A stretch of 64,000 nucleotides of DNA, from the NCBI RefSeq assembly GCF_002088945.1, contig NZ_NCSU01000015.1:248001-312000 (forward strand). The letters are read 5' to 3'. This stretch comes from Henriciella pelagia. Lineage in GTDB: Bacteria; Pseudomonadota; Alphaproteobacteria; Caulobacterales; Hyphomonadaceae. This document shows positions 16,419 through 25,389 of this stretch, in pieces; the stretch's first letter is position 1, and every line of letters begins with the position of its first letter. The notes beneath the pieces were generated by a model, which was given only the letters and a program-made list of their open reading frames with translations, did no database searches and was not told where the DNA came from. Both the position numbers and the translations under genes were made by a program.

Positions 16419-17474
16419 CTAGCTTCCCGCTTCGCCCTCGGTAGGCGGAACAGCGATCCACTCGCTCTCATCGCGCACCAGCCTGTCGAGCAACTGCAGG
16501 CCCGTCCTGTAGGACGACATGCGGGCAAGGGACTGGCTGTAATCCTTCTGGGGCTGGCCCGTGCCGCTCATCGCCGCTGACTGCTCTGCCGCTTCGGCAT
16601 AGAGCGAGTGCGCCCCCAGAAAATCACCAGACGATTCATAGCACGCACCGAGATTGTGCGTGACGGCTGGCGCGTTCGGATACTGGTCTTTCAGCGTCCG
16701 CCAGGTTGCGCACGACTGGTAAGGCGCGTCGCGCCCGGCCTTCACCGCCTGTTCAAACCGCGGATCGGCGGCGAGCATGGGGTCGAGCGCCTCATCCACA
16801 AAGGTCGCCCGCGCGGTCGTATTGCGCGGCGCTATGTCGTTACGAATAGTGTGAAGCGTGTCCGACAGCGCATTCACCACCATGTCCCGCGGCGGCTGCA
16901 CTCCGCCGATCAGGCCATAGGAATAGCCGCCCTTGTGGTGCTTGCCGCGCCGGCCATGCCAGTACACCTCGTCGCAGCTCTCATGGCTGTCTGAGCCGTA
17001 ATAGGTCTGCGAGAAAAGAATGCGGCCTGTGCCGTATTCGATGAGGCGCGGCGTAACCGACACATCAACCTCCTCGCGCAGGCAGACCTCCTCGACATCC
17101 TCGCGGTGCTCGCAGTCGAACAGGCCATCCCATTCCACGCATTTGGAAACGGTCCGGGTATACTCCTCGGCCTCATAGGACTCGATATTGGTGATCCCCT
17201 CATAGATGCCGGCGCGCTGGCCCTCCGGAACATAGCCGTCGGAATAGCGGGCAATCTTGAACCAGGGCTGGCCATTGAAGGTCGCATTGACCAGCATCGC
17301 TTCGAACTGGCCGGCGAACCAGTTGCCTCCCGGTCCGTCAAACCGCCCGACATCCACGCTCCGCGTCTCCACGGCTGCGGTGTGCGGCGGCACGATCGCC
17401 GCTGAATAATCGATCCCGGGCGTCGAGCAGGCTGCCAGCGCGCCCAGTCCGGCCAACATGATTGAATGTTTCAT
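16419..17474 (-). CDS. Putative lipoprotein of unknown function
   Basis: A 351-residue protein with a lipobox near residue 16 (ALAACST). The mature part has a cysteine-bearing block (KCVEWDGLFDCEHREDVEEVCLREEVDVSV), a His/Gly/Lys loop, and a C-terminal segment (VTHNLGACYESSGDFLGAHSLYAEAAE) resembling one TPR unit. It is probably anchored to the periplasmic face of a membrane. I recognise no named family. It stands alone. Confidence 0.7.
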   Translation of the reverse strand: MKHSIMLAGLGALAACSTPGIDYSAAIVPPHTAAVETRSVDVGRFDGPGGNWFAGQFEAMLVNATFNGQPWFKIARYSDGYVPEGQRAGIYEGITNIESYEAEEYTRTVSKCVEWDGLFDCEHREDVEEVCLREEVDVSVTPRLIEYGTGRILFSQTYYGSDSHESCDEVYWHGRRGKHHKGGYSYGLIGGVQPPRDMVVNALSDTLHTIRNDIAPRNTTARATFVDEALDPMLAADPRFEQAVKAGRDAPYQSCATWRTLKDQYPNAPAVTHNLGACYESSGDFLGAHSLYAEAAEQSAAMSGTGQPQKDYSQSLARMSSYRTGLQLLDRLVRDESEWIAVPPTEGEAGS

Positions 17475-17619
17475 CCCTCATCCCTTTTCCGGAGTTGATG
17501 ACAGCAGTTTTAGAAATGCTCAAGTGAATGCGTACTGAATGCGTTGTCCGCCTTTTGGTCATTGATTGACGCTGCTGGCCGGCCCAGATACTTGCCCAGT
17601 GAAATAAATGGAGACCTTC

Positions 17620-18732
17620 ATGTCATCAGCTGCCCCGCTATTCGAACCGTTCAAGCTCAAATCGCTTGAGCTTCCGAACCGTATCGTCATGGCCCCAATG
17701 ACCCGCGGCTTCAGCCCCAACGGCGTGCCAACCAAGGATGTCGTCGATTATTATGCGCGCCGTGCAGCGGCTGATGTCGGCCTGATCATCTCCGAAGGCA
17801 CACTGGTCCCGCGCAAGGGCGCGTCCGATAATGCCAATTACCCGCTCTTCCACACCGAACCTGCCCTTGCTGGCTGGAAGAAAGTCATCGATGCAGTCCA
17901 CGGCGAAGGCGGCAAGATGGCCCCGCAGATCTGGCATCAGGGCCTGCTGCGCAAGAGCGGTACCGGTCATTATCCGGACGCTCCCTCCGACAGCCCATCC
18001 GGCGTTACGCATAAGGGCAAGCAAATTTTCGAAGAACCGAGCGAATCTGAAGTCGCCGACATGGTTGCCGCCTATGCACAGGCCGCAGCCAGCGCCAGGG
18101 AACTTGGCTTCGACACGGTCGAGATTCACGGCGCGCATGGTTATCTCATCGACGAGTTCTTCTGGGACGTGATGAACAAGCGCGAAGACAAGTATGGCGG
18201 CACCCTGGTTGAGCGTGCGACCTTTGCCGGAGAAGTCATCTCCGAGGTCAAGAAGGCCGTCGGCCCGGACATTCCGGTCATCCTGCGCTTCTCGCAGTGG
18301 AAACAACAGGACTACGACGCCAAGCTGGCCAGGACCCCACAGGAGTTCGAAGCCTTCCTCAAAGTCTTCGTCGATGCTGGCGTGGACATTCTCCATGCGA
18401 GCCAGCGCCGCTTCTGGGAAGCTGAATTCCCCGAAGATGACGGCGAGAACGGTCTCAATACGGCCGGCTGGGCGAAGAAGCTCACTGGCCTGCCGACCAT
18501 CACGGTTGGGTCCGTCGGCCTGTCGGGAGAATTCATCGGCGGCATGCGCGGTGAAGGCTCGAAGACCCGCCCGCTCACGGATGTCATCGAACGCCTCGAA
18601 AAAGGAGAGTTCGACCTCGTTGCCGTCGGCCGTGCCCTGCTGCAGGATCCGTTCTGGGCCCAGAAGGTCAAGGAAGGCCGCACCGACGAGCTCGAAGGCT
18701 ACGACGCCAAGGCAATGGCAACGCTGTACTAG
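17620..18732 (+). CDS. Old Yellow Enzyme-type NADH:flavin oxidoreductase
   Basis: A ~370-residue FMN-dependent TIM-barrel enzyme of the OYE family, which reduces activated C=C bonds and nitro groups with NAD(P)H. Visible landmarks are LPNRIVMAPMTRGFS (FMN-binding start), the substrate-site HGAHGYL carrying the conserved His pair and Tyr, and GRALLQDPFWAQKV at the C-terminus. GGAG lies 6 bases before the ATG at 17620, so I chose that over 17608. A close paralogue sits at 49.7 kb. The physiological substrate is unknown. Confidence 0.88.
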   Translation: MSSAAPLFEPFKLKSLELPNRIVMAPMTRGFSPNGVPTKDVVDYYARRAAADVGLIISEGTLVPRKGASDNANYPLFHTEPALAGWKKVIDAVHGEGGKMAPQIWHQGLLRKSGTGHYPDAPSDSPSGVTHKGKQIFEEPSESEVADMVAAYAQAAASARELGFDTVEIHGAHGYLIDEFFWDVMNKREDKYGGTLVERATFAGEVISEVKKAVGPDIPVILRFSQWKQQDYDAKLARTPQEFEAFLKVFVDAGVDILHASQRRFWEAEFPEDDGENGLNTAGWAKKLTGLPTITVGSVGLSGEFIGGMRGEGSKTRPLTDVIERLEKGEFDLVAVGRALLQDPFWAQKVKEGRTDELEGYDAKAMATLY

Positions 18733-18857
18733 AAGCCACAGGTCACAGAAGCTCGCAGCATCTCCCCGTCCGTCTGGAATGGGGAGATCGCTCGGCCTGC
18801 GCTTGACGACACTTGTCATACGTGAACGAACTCTCTCCTCATGAGGGGGGAGTTCAT

Positions 18858-19397
18858 ATGAAATATACGATCACCGTCGCCGCATTCGGCCTGATTGCTG
18901 CGTGTTCGGAGCCGTCCAGCAATGGTTCCGGCGATGCGCAGGCGCCTGCCGAAACCGCACAGACCGCCACCCCCGAGGACGTGGCGGACGACATCAGCAC
19001 TGTCGACACGGTCAAGACGGTCTATGACGGTTTCGCCACCGGCGACATCGCACTGGCCACATCGAATTTTGCAGAGTCCATCGTCTGGACAGAGGCCGAA
19101 AACAGCCCCTACGCCGACCAGAACCCATATGAAGGCACCGATGAAATCGTGACGGGCCTTTTTGCGCGCCTCGGTGGCGAATGGGAATATTTCAACGCCG
19201 TCCCATCCGAGTTCATCGCAGAAGGAAACCGCGTCGTCTCGCTTGGCCGCTACACGGCGAAGCACGGCGAAACCGGCAAGGAAATGGATATTCCTTTCGT
19301 CCATGTCTGGACCGTCGAAGACGGCGAGATTACGAGCTTTCAGCAATACACCGACACGCTCGCCCACACCGCGGTGATGACGACAGACCCCGAATAG
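18858..19397 (+). CDS. SnoaL-like (NTF2-fold) lipoprotein
   Basis: A 179-residue protein with a lipobox (LIAACSE, Cys near residue 16), a low-complexity linker and a SnoaL/NTF2-like domain. The domain starts at VKTVYDGFATGDIALATSNFAESIVWTEAE and closes with PFVHVWTVEDGEITSFQQYTDTLAH. SnoaL-like domains are often polyketide cyclases or limonene-epoxide-type hydrolases, though many are non-enzymatic. A lipid-anchored form is unusual. A GGGGGGAG site precedes the ATG at 18858. Confidence 0.75.
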   Translation: MKYTITVAAFGLIAACSEPSSNGSGDAQAPAETAQTATPEDVADDISTVDTVKTVYDGFATGDIALATSNFAESIVWTEAENSPYADQNPYEGTDEIVTGLFARLGGEWEYFNAVPSEFIAEGNRVVSLGRYTAKHGETGKEMDIPFVHVWTVEDGEITSFQQYTDTLAHTAVMTTDPE

Positions 19398-19482
19398 GCT
19401 CGCATCGAGCTCAAAGAATTCGCGTGACTGCCGCTGCGGTAGTGGCTCCACCCTGAGCAAAACAAATCTCAGGGAGGCGACA

Positions 19483-20280
19483 ATGAGTTACGAGCAGATC
19501 AAGGTCGAACAGCGAGGCAATGTGTGCCTCATCACGCTCAACCGACCGGAAAAGCTGAACGCCTGGACGCCCGATATGAGCCGCGAACTTGGCACAGCGA
19601 TCGCGGCGGCAAACGAGACTGACGATGTCGGCGCCATTGTCATGACGGGCGAAGGGCGCGGCTTCTGCGCCGGCGCCGACATGTCCTACTTCCAGAACAA
19701 TATCGACGCCTCTGAGACTAGGGCCCACAAACGCGATGGCGGGATCGACTGGGTCTCGCTGATCCGCTCATCCAAACCCTGCATTGCGGCGGTGAACGGC
19801 CCCGCCTTCGGGATCGGCGTTACCCAGATCCTGCCCTTCGACATGATTGTTGCTTCGACGGCGGCGAAATTCGGCCTGGTCTTCGTGAAAGTCGGGATCG
19901 TGCCGGAACTCGCAAGCTCACACTTCCTGATCCAGCGTGTCGGCTGGGGCAAGGCGCATGACCTCCTGCTTACCGCGCGGCCCGTCTCCGGCGAGGAAGC
20001 GGTCAGCCTCGGCCTTGCAGACCGTTTGTCATCGCCGCAAACGCTCCTCACCGACGCCCTTGAGCTGGCCGAGCAGATGGCGGCAAACCCTTCGCCCATG
20101 CTGCGCATGACGAAAGAACTGCTCAGCGCCAATGCCTGTGACACGGATACAGGTCGCATCCAGGCGCGTGAGCATGAGAAACTAGAGACCTGCTACACCC
20201 TGCCTGAACACAAGGAAGCCGTCGCTGCTTTCGCCGAAAAGCGCAAGCCGCACTTCAAGGCGGTACGCGCGAAGGCCTAG
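19483..20280 (+). CDS. Enoyl-CoA hydratase/isomerase family protein
   Basis: A 265-residue crotonase-fold protein. The two oxyanion-hole segments are RGFCAGADMSYF near residue 65 and NGPAFGIGVTQILPFDMIVAS near residue 105. VKVGIVPELASSHFLIQRVGW is the usual catalytic-loop region with one Glu present. It acts on acyl-CoA thioesters, as hydratase or double-bond isomerase; the exact reaction is not decided. Its stop overlaps by 4 bases the stop of a convergent gene. Confidence 0.88.
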   Translation: MSYEQIKVEQRGNVCLITLNRPEKLNAWTPDMSRELGTAIAAANETDDVGAIVMTGEGRGFCAGADMSYFQNNIDASETRAHKRDGGIDWVSLIRSSKPCIAAVNGPAFGIGVTQILPFDMIVASTAAKFGLVFVKVGIVPELASSHFLIQRVGWGKAHDLLLTARPVSGEEAVSLGLADRLSSPQTLLTDALELAEQMAANPSPMLRMTKELLSANACDTDTGRIQAREHEKLETCYTLPEHKEAVAAFAEKRKPHFKAVRAKA

Positions 20281-20828
20281 GCCCGCTCATAGGCGGCCTT
20301 GAGCCAGGCTTTCACCTCGTCATCAACCTCTTCGGCCGCCTGAAGCTTGATCTTGTGCGTGCACATGGAGCCGGTCTTTTCCTCGGCGAGACGCATGGTC
20401 CCGTTCTCGCCCTTGAGGTTCAAGCCAAGATCGACCCGCGACTTTGTAGCCGGCGTGACAACCGCAAAATTCTTTGACCGGCGAAACGCCACGCTCGTCT
20501 TTTTCGGCGCGATCTCGACATCACCGCCCAGCGTCTTCGCGAACGCTTCCAGCGCGTCATAGATCGGGCGCAGGCCCTCCTTGCCCTTATACTGGCCTTC
20601 CAGCATGTCGTCTTCATCGGCCTCGAACCGGCCTTTTGCGGCCTGACAGACGAGATTGGCGTGGCCATGCCCGAAACCATGAGCCTCCTTGAGCATCTTC
20701 ACCTGCTCGCCATGCTTTTCCAGCCCGCTGGACTGGACCACCTTCACCCAGTGCGCGAGCGGCTTTCCGGTCTTGGCTTCCATACCGGCAATGTGGCTTG
20801 CCAGCAGCTCTTCCTGTGTCTTCGCCAT
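20277..20828 (-). CDS. DUF4287/DUF5655 domain protein
   Basis: A 183-residue protein in two parts. The first ~70 residues (GMEAKTGKPLAHWVKVVQSSGLEKHGEQVKMLKEAHGFGHGHANLV) match DUF4287. The rest (EGLRPIYDALEAFAKTLGGDVEIAPKKTSVAFRRSKNFAVVTPAT) matches DUF5655, thought to be a transport- or nucleic-acid-associated fold. Function unknown. It is the third gene of an ArsR-SRPBCC operon, 14 bases behind the SRPBCC gene. Confidence 0.82.
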   Translation of the reverse strand: MAKTQEELLASHIAGMEAKTGKPLAHWVKVVQSSGLEKHGEQVKMLKEAHGFGHGHANLVCQAAKGRFEADEDDMLEGQYKGKEGLRPIYDALEAFAKTLGGDVEIAPKKTSVAFRRSKNFAVVTPATKSRVDLGLNLKGENGTMRLAEEKTGSMCTHKIKLQAAEEVDDEVKAWLKAAYERA

Positions 20829-20842
20829 GTCCCCTTGTCTCC

Positions 20843-21394
20843 CTATTTGCCGTCCAGCGGCCAGTGTTCAATCCTGCATGCCGCGGGCGTCATCAGCCCC
20901 ATGACAGGCCCCAGCATCATCACCATCCGCCCACTGAAGAGCGGCTTTCCCTTTTCGACAACCGATTTGAGATTCTGCGTGATGAAGGATCCGCCCTGCG
21001 CCATGGACTTCGCGGTCTTCGTACCGGCGGGCACGCCCGTCGTGATGAGCGAGAACTCGGTGCCGTCAGGCGTTTCCTTCAGCTCATAGGTCACGGTGCA
21101 GTATGCATCGTCCCACTGGGTAAACTTGAAAGTGTGGGCATAGCGGTGCGGCGGCGAGAATTCGAGAACCTCGCCAACGACGCTCGCATATTTCCTGTCC
21201 GGCGTGACCATCCGCATGCGGTGCCCCGGCTTGAGCGTGCCGCCTTCCGCCTCGCACACCGCACCAAAGAAGAAAGGCAGCACCTCATCGGTCTTCACCA
21301 GCGTGTTCCAGACCACGTCAATCGGCGCGTCTATTACCACCTTGTAGACCTGTCTGTCCTCAGCGGCAGCCATTCCGGTTTCAGCCTCAGCCAT
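20843..21394 (-). CDS. SRPBCC (AHSA1-like) domain protein
   Basis: A 183-residue protein with an AHSA1/START-like fold. It shows VYKVVIDAPIDVVWNTLVKTDEVLPFFFGAV, then LKPGHRMRMVTPDRKY, VGEVLEFSPPHRYAHTF and SLITTGVPAGTKTA, which are strands of a hydrophobic ligand cavity. The ArsR-SRPBCC pairing is common in bacteria, and the SRPBCC partner is usually uncharacterised. The start at 21394 lies one base after the ArsR gene's stop, indicating translational coupling. The longer frame to 21517 is rejected because it overlaps that gene. Confidence 0.85.
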   Translation of the reverse strand: MAEAETGMAAAEDRQVYKVVIDAPIDVVWNTLVKTDEVLPFFFGAVCEAEGGTLKPGHRMRMVTPDRKYASVVGEVLEFSPPHRYAHTFKFTQWDDAYCTVTYELKETPDGTEFSLITTGVPAGTKTAKSMAQGGSFITQNLKSVVEKGKPLFSGRMVMMLGPVMGLMTPAACRIEHWPLDGK

Positions 21395-21395
21395 A

Positions 21396-21722
21396 TCAAT
21401 CGTCCCTTTGTCTGGCGGCCTGTTCGGCCATGGCCTTGATGGAAGTGAGCTTGCCGGCGAATGTCTCGCTATAGGTGTCGAGCCAGCGTTCCTGAATCTG
21501 CCGGATCGGCACGGCATTGAGATAGAGGCGCCGCGTGCGCCCCACCTTCTCGCTGACCACCAGACCCGCTTTCTCCAGCACGGAGAGATGGTTCATCACC
21601 GCAATCCGGCTGACATCGAAATGCCGCGCAAGCTCCCCGACCGGCAGACCGGGCTTTGCCTTGAGTATGTCCAGCATGGCCCGGCGGCTCTCATGAGCGA
21701 GCGCCTGAAACACGGCCGACAT
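21396..21722 (-). CDS. ArsR-family transcriptional regulator
   Basis: A 108-residue winged helix opening directly into the family core (AVFQALAHESRRAMLDILKAKPGLPVGELARHFDVSRIAVMNHLSVLEKAGLV). The metal-binding ELCVCDL motif of classical ArsR is absent, as in the SRPBCC-linked subgroup. In-frame ATGs also exist at 21740 and 21752, but those lie inside a perfect palindrome that looks like the operator. 21722 gives the usual family length. No start has a strong Shine-Dalgarno site. It likely represses its own three-gene operon. Confidence 0.82.
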   Translation of the reverse strand: MSAVFQALAHESRRAMLDILKAKPGLPVGELARHFDVSRIAVMNHLSVLEKAGLVVSEKVGRTRRLYLNAVPIRQIQERWLDTYSETFAGKLTSIKAMAEQAARQRDD

Positions 21723-21737
21723 GTCACCACTAGTAAT

Positions 21738-21759
21738 CATGTAATTACACAATTACATG
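21738..21759. promoter_or_regulatory. ArsR-type operator palindrome
   Basis: Perfect 9-bp arms CATGTAATT and AATTACATG with a 4-base centre (ACAC), just upstream of the ArsR gene and about 85 bases from uvrD on the other strand. This AT-rich dyad is the expected form of an ArsR operator. Confidence 0.65.
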
Positions 21760-21843
21760 AATTCGCCCAAGTCAAGCCGGATCCACGAGGGCTCGGCGCA
21801 GCTAGCCCCTGCCATTGGGCCAGAGTCCTGCTATATGTTCTCC

Positions 21844-24180
21844 ATGAGTTCCAACCCGAATCGCCGCCCCTCCATTTCAGAGATGGCCACCGCCCGCGCG
21901 CCCGTTGCAGATCGCAATGCGGACTATCTCGAAGGCCTGAACCCCGAACAGCGTGAAGCTGTCGAGACGACGGATGGCCCACTCCTCGTCCTGGCCGGGG
22001 CCGGCACGGGCAAGACGCGCGTGTTGACGACCCGCCTCGCCCACATCATCGGCACCGGCCTCGCCTGGCCATCGCAGACGCTGACCGTCACCTTCACCAA
22101 CAAGGCGGCCCGCGAAATGCGCGAACGCGCGCTGAACCTGATCGGCGACGCAGGCGAAGGCCTTAGATGGCTCGGCACCTTCCACTCGATCAGCGCGCAG
22201 ATCCTGCGCAAGCATGCTGAACTCGCTGGCCTCAAATCCAGCTTCACCATCCTCGACACCGATGACCAGATCCGCCTCTGCAAGCAGGTGATCGAAGCTG
22301 AAAATATCGACACCAAGCGTTGGACGCCGCGCCACCTCGCCAGCCTGATCGATGGCTGGAAAAACCGGGCCCTGACTCCCGGCAAGGTCCCGCAGGATGA
22401 GGCGTGGAACTTCGCGGACGGCAAGGGCGTAAAGCTCTACGAGACCTATCAGGCGCGTCTGAAAGTCCTAAATGCCTGCGACTTTGGCGACCTTCTGATC
22501 CACAACATCACCATCTTCCAGGAAAACCCGGACCTGCTCGCCGATTATCACAAGCGATTCAGATACATCCTCGTCGACGAGTATCAGGATACGAACGTCG
22601 CCCAGTATCTCTGGCTGCGTCTGCTCGCGCGCGGCACGGGTAACATTTGCTGCGTCGGCGATGACGACCAGTCGATCTATGGCTGGCGCGGCGCTGAAGT
22701 CGACAATATCCTCCGCTTCGAGAAGGATTTTCCAGGCGCGAAAGTCATCCGGCTCGAACGCAATTACCGCTCAACGGCGCACATTCTCGCCGCTGCCTCT
22801 TCGGTCATCAATTTCAACAAGGGCCGGCTCGGCAAGACGCTCTATGTCGGCGAGGAGACGAGCGCGGACCCGGACGCCGACAAGGTGAAGGTGCGCGGCC
22901 TCTGGGATGGCGAAGCCGAAGCCCGCCTCATCTGCGACGACATCGAATCCTATGTGAACAAGGGCGGCCAGTATGAAGACTGCGCTATCCTGGTCCGCGC
23001 CTCCTGGCAGATGCGCCTCTTCGAAGAGCGCCTCATCATGCTGGGCATCCCCTACCGCGTCATTGGCGGTCCGCGCTTCTTCGAGCGCGCCGAAATCCGC
23101 GATGCCCTCGCCTATCTCCGCCTGATCCGCTCGCCCGACGATGACCTCGCCTTTGAGCGCGTCGTCAACCAGCCCAAGCGCGGCGTCGGCGCGACCACAA
23201 TCCAGAAGCTGCAGACCTTTGCCCGCGAGGACGGCCGCTCGCTCTTCACGCTCGTGCCGATGATCCTGCAGACCGACGAGGTCAAAGGCCCGGCCAAGCG
23301 CGGCCTCACCCAGTTCATCGACCAGATCAATATGTGGCGCGACCGGCTGAATAACGGCATGCCGCACTACGAACTCGCGCAGGTCATTCTCGACGAGTCC
23401 GGCTATACCGACATGCTCCAGAAGGATCGCGGGCCCCAATCCCAGACGCGCCTCGACAACCTCAAGGAGCTGATCCACGCCCTCGGCCAGTTCGACAGCC
23501 TCCCCGGCTTCCTCGAACATGTCGAGCTTGTCATGGATGTTGGCGGGCAATCCTCCGGCAATGAAGTCCAGATCCTGACGCTACACGCCGCCAAGGGCCT
23601 TGAATGGCCGATGGTCTTCCTGCCGGGCTGGGAGGAAGAGGTCTTCCCGTCCCGCCGCTCGCTCGATGAAAGCGGCATGAAGGGCCTGGAGGAAGAACGC
23701 CGGCTTGCCTATGTCGGCATCACGCGCGCCCGCGAGAAATGCTCGATCAGCTTCGTTGCCAACCGCATGATCTTCGGTCGCTGGCAGTCTGTCCTGCCGT
23801 CGCGCTTCGTCGACGAGTTGCCGCATGAGCATGTCGAGGCCGTATCAGAGACCGGCTACTCCACCATGCCCGGCGGCGATACCGGCTTCACCGGCACGAT
23901 CGAGGACCTTGGCGAGCGCAGCAACTACACCTCCCCCGGCTGGCGCCGCCTGAAAGAGAACGCGAAATCAGCGAGCTCCAAGCCCGGCCCCATCATCGAC
24001 GGCAAGGCCGAACTCCTCGCCACCAGCTCCGGCAAATCCGCCTTCCGCATCGGCCAACGCGTCCACCACGAAAAATTCGGCTACGGCCAGGTGCTGGCAG
24101 CCGACGGCACGAAGCTTCAAGTGAATTTCGAGAAGGTGGGGTTGAAGAAGGTCATCTCGACCTTTGTGACGGGGGTCTAA
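21844..24180 (+). CDS. uvrD: UvrD/PcrA-type ATP-dependent DNA helicase
   Basis: A superfamily-1A 3'-5' helicase of about 778 residues used in excision repair, mismatch repair and removal of RecA filaments. It has LNPEQREAVETTDGPLLVLAGAGTGKT (Q-motif and Walker A), GTFHSISAQILR, VDEYQDTN (Walker B region), GDDDQSIYGWRGAE (motif III), LERNYRST (IV) and TLHAAKGLEWPMVFLPGWEEEVFPS (V), plus YVGITRARE (VI). A C-terminal FRIGQRVHHEKFGYGQVLA segment is the PcrA/UvrD tail that binds RNA polymerase. The start is uncertain: ATG at 21757, 21835 or 21844, none with a clear ribosome-binding site. Confidence 0.93.
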   Translation: MSSNPNRRPSISEMATARAPVADRNADYLEGLNPEQREAVETTDGPLLVLAGAGTGKTRVLTTRLAHIIGTGLAWPSQTLTVTFTNKAAREMRERALNLIGDAGEGLRWLGTFHSISAQILRKHAELAGLKSSFTILDTDDQIRLCKQVIEAENIDTKRWTPRHLASLIDGWKNRALTPGKVPQDEAWNFADGKGVKLYETYQARLKVLNACDFGDLLIHNITIFQENPDLLADYHKRFRYILVDEYQDTNVAQYLWLRLLARGTGNICCVGDDDQSIYGWRGAEVDNILRFEKDFPGAKVIRLERNYRSTAHILAAASSVINFNKGRLGKTLYVGEETSADPDADKVKVRGLWDGEAEARLICDDIESYVNKGGQYEDCAILVRASWQMRLFEERLIMLGIPYRVIGGPRFFERAEIRDALAYLRLIRSPDDDLAFERVVNQPKRGVGATTIQKLQTFAREDGRSLFTLVPMILQTDEVKGPAKRGLTQFIDQINMWRDRLNNGMPHYELAQVILDESGYTDMLQKDRGPQSQTRLDNLKELIHALGQFDSLPGFLEHVELVMDVGGQSSGNEVQILTLHAAKGLEWPMVFLPGWEEEVFPSRRSLDESGMKGLEEERRLAYVGITRAREKCSISFVANRMIFGRWQSVLPSRFVDELPHEHVEAVSETGYSTMPGGDTGFTGTIEDLGERSNYTSPGWRRLKENAKSASSKPGPIIDGKAELLATSSGKSAFRIGQRVHHEKFGYGQVLAADGTKLQVNFEKVGLKKVISTFVTGV

Positions 24181-24183
24181 ACT

Positions 24184-24564
24184 CTGAGCATTCCAGTCGT
24201 TCAAGATGAAGATTGCGAACTGCCCATCCCAAGCGCATGGCGCCCAGCTTTCAAGGCGCTTGCAGATGCCATGGTTGAAGGGCGCGAACCGGAAGAGCCT
24301 CCGGTGGGCACGCAAATCGCCGAGATCGACGCTGAAACATCGAAGATCAGCCTTGCAAATATCCAGGCCTACGGCGAGCCGGTCGGACCGCTTCGCGACA
24401 GCTCATGGCAAACTTCGATCTACCGTTGGATGGGGGACCACTGGGATGTCCTGATCGATCTGACTACGCCTCAAGGCGAAGTTACGGATTTGGTCTTGCG
24501 TGCAAAGGTGCGACCAACTTCGTCGGGATTTCTGATTGAACCCGGACTGGTTTACGTCCCCTAG
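24184..24564 (+). CDS. Hypothetical protein in frame directly after uvrD
   Basis: The frame continues uninterrupted from the uvrD stop (24178-24180) for about 127 codons. The segment before the first ATG (24271) already looks like protein (IPVVQDEDCELPIPSAWRPAFKALADAM). The later part, SWQTSIYRWMGDHWDVLIDLTTPQGEVTDLVLRAKV, resembles a small alpha-beta domain seen in uncharacterised proteins (DUF7668-like, tentative). A CTG at 24184 may be the start. The alternatives are loss of a former start codon or readthrough of the uvrD TAA. Function unknown. Confidence 0.55.
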   Translation: MSIPVVQDEDCELPIPSAWRPAFKALADAMVEGREPEEPPVGTQIAEIDAETSKISLANIQAYGEPVGPLRDSSWQTSIYRWMGDHWDVLIDLTTPQGEVTDLVLRAKVRPTSSGFLIEPGLVYVP

Positions 24565-24576
24565 CGAGGGCCATCC

Positions 24577-25041
24577 TCACCCCACCCGCCGATAAATCTC
24601 CGTCCTGAGCTTTGCCTCTTCTACCTCGCCCGGATCATCCACATAGACTTCCCAGACCGGCATCGCCTTCTGGTAGCCCTGCTCGTCGCAATGGGCCCAG
24701 ACCGCCTGGTGGCTCTGATTCATGTTGGCGTAGGGACCGATATGCGTCGTCGTCACAGCCTCGCCCGCCGGAATGACGCCCGCTTTCACGTTGCCTGACG
24801 CTTTAGCCGCATCATCAGCTGCCACAAACACGCCCGCGCGGAATCTGATCGTCGAGCCTGCCGGCATGTCTGTATAGAGCGTCATCGGCATGCTCTGCGG
24901 CGTGATCCCGGCCTGCCCGACGAAGCCGAATACTTCGCCAAAGCCAGATCCCATCGCCGCGCCAATTTCTGGCCCCATTGGCGCTTCGCGCTCGACATAC
25001 AGATAATGGTGCTCCGGCAGCGTCTTCTTCTCGATGGTCAT
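24577..25041 (-). CDS. GyrI-like effector-binding domain protein
   Basis: A 154-residue protein of the GyrI/BmrR-C superfamily. It has an opening ligand-binding strand (EHHYLYVEREAPMGPEIG), the middle RFRAGVFVAADDAA, the conserved VIPAGEAVTTTHIGPYANM and the end VWEVYVDDPGEVEEAKLRTEIYRRV. Such stand-alone domains bind amphipathic small molecules; some act as hydrolases or sequester toxins. There is no DNA-binding domain. GAGGAGG precedes the ATG. Confidence 0.82.
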   Translation of the reverse strand: MTIEKKTLPEHHYLYVEREAPMGPEIGAAMGSGFGEVFGFVGQAGITPQSMPMTLYTDMPAGSTIRFRAGVFVAADDAAKASGNVKAGVIPAGEAVTTTHIGPYANMNQSHQAVWAHCDEQGYQKAMPVWEVYVDDPGEVEEAKLRTEIYRRVG

Positions 25042-25142
25042 GGCGTCCTCCTCACCTTAGCGGGAGTTTTAGACCATGCCCCAAAAGGCGTCACCTCCGG
25101 TGGGAGAAGGGAGCCCGCGCTCGATCCACGCACCTATCTCCT

Positions 25143-25180
25143 CCCCTCTCCCTCGGGAGAGGGGCCGGGGGTGAGGGGGC
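25143..25180. repeat. GC-rich palindromic intergenic repeat
   Basis: CCCCTCTCCC (25143-25152) and GGGAGAGGGG (25155-25164) form a perfect 10-bp stem with a 2-base loop, followed by a CCGGGGGTGAGGG tail. This resembles interspersed palindromic units common in proteobacterial genomes. The 348-base gap between neighbouring genes (25042-25389) also holds a 12-base unit repeated in tandem at 25246-25269 (TCGCCCCGCCAG twice); I see no gene there. Confidence 0.6.
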
Positions 25181-25389
25181 GAATCTTTCCACTCGCGACA
25201 AGTTCAGCAATGATACGCGCCAAGCCGGACCAACGGACCACGTCATCGCCCCGCCAGTCGCCCCGCCAGTGACCCGCCAGCTTGCCGCCCCCACCCCGCC
25301 AATGCCGCTGCCCTGGCCGTCTTCGACGTTGCCAAATCCAGCGAAGCACGCCCTTTTTGTCGCCCTATCCTGTGGGAGGGACGTGACAT

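Noticed and set aside
17638-18819. Minus-strand frame of 393 codons opposite the first Old Yellow Enzyme gene
   Set aside because: It shows no family features and mirrors a well-supported enzyme on the other strand.
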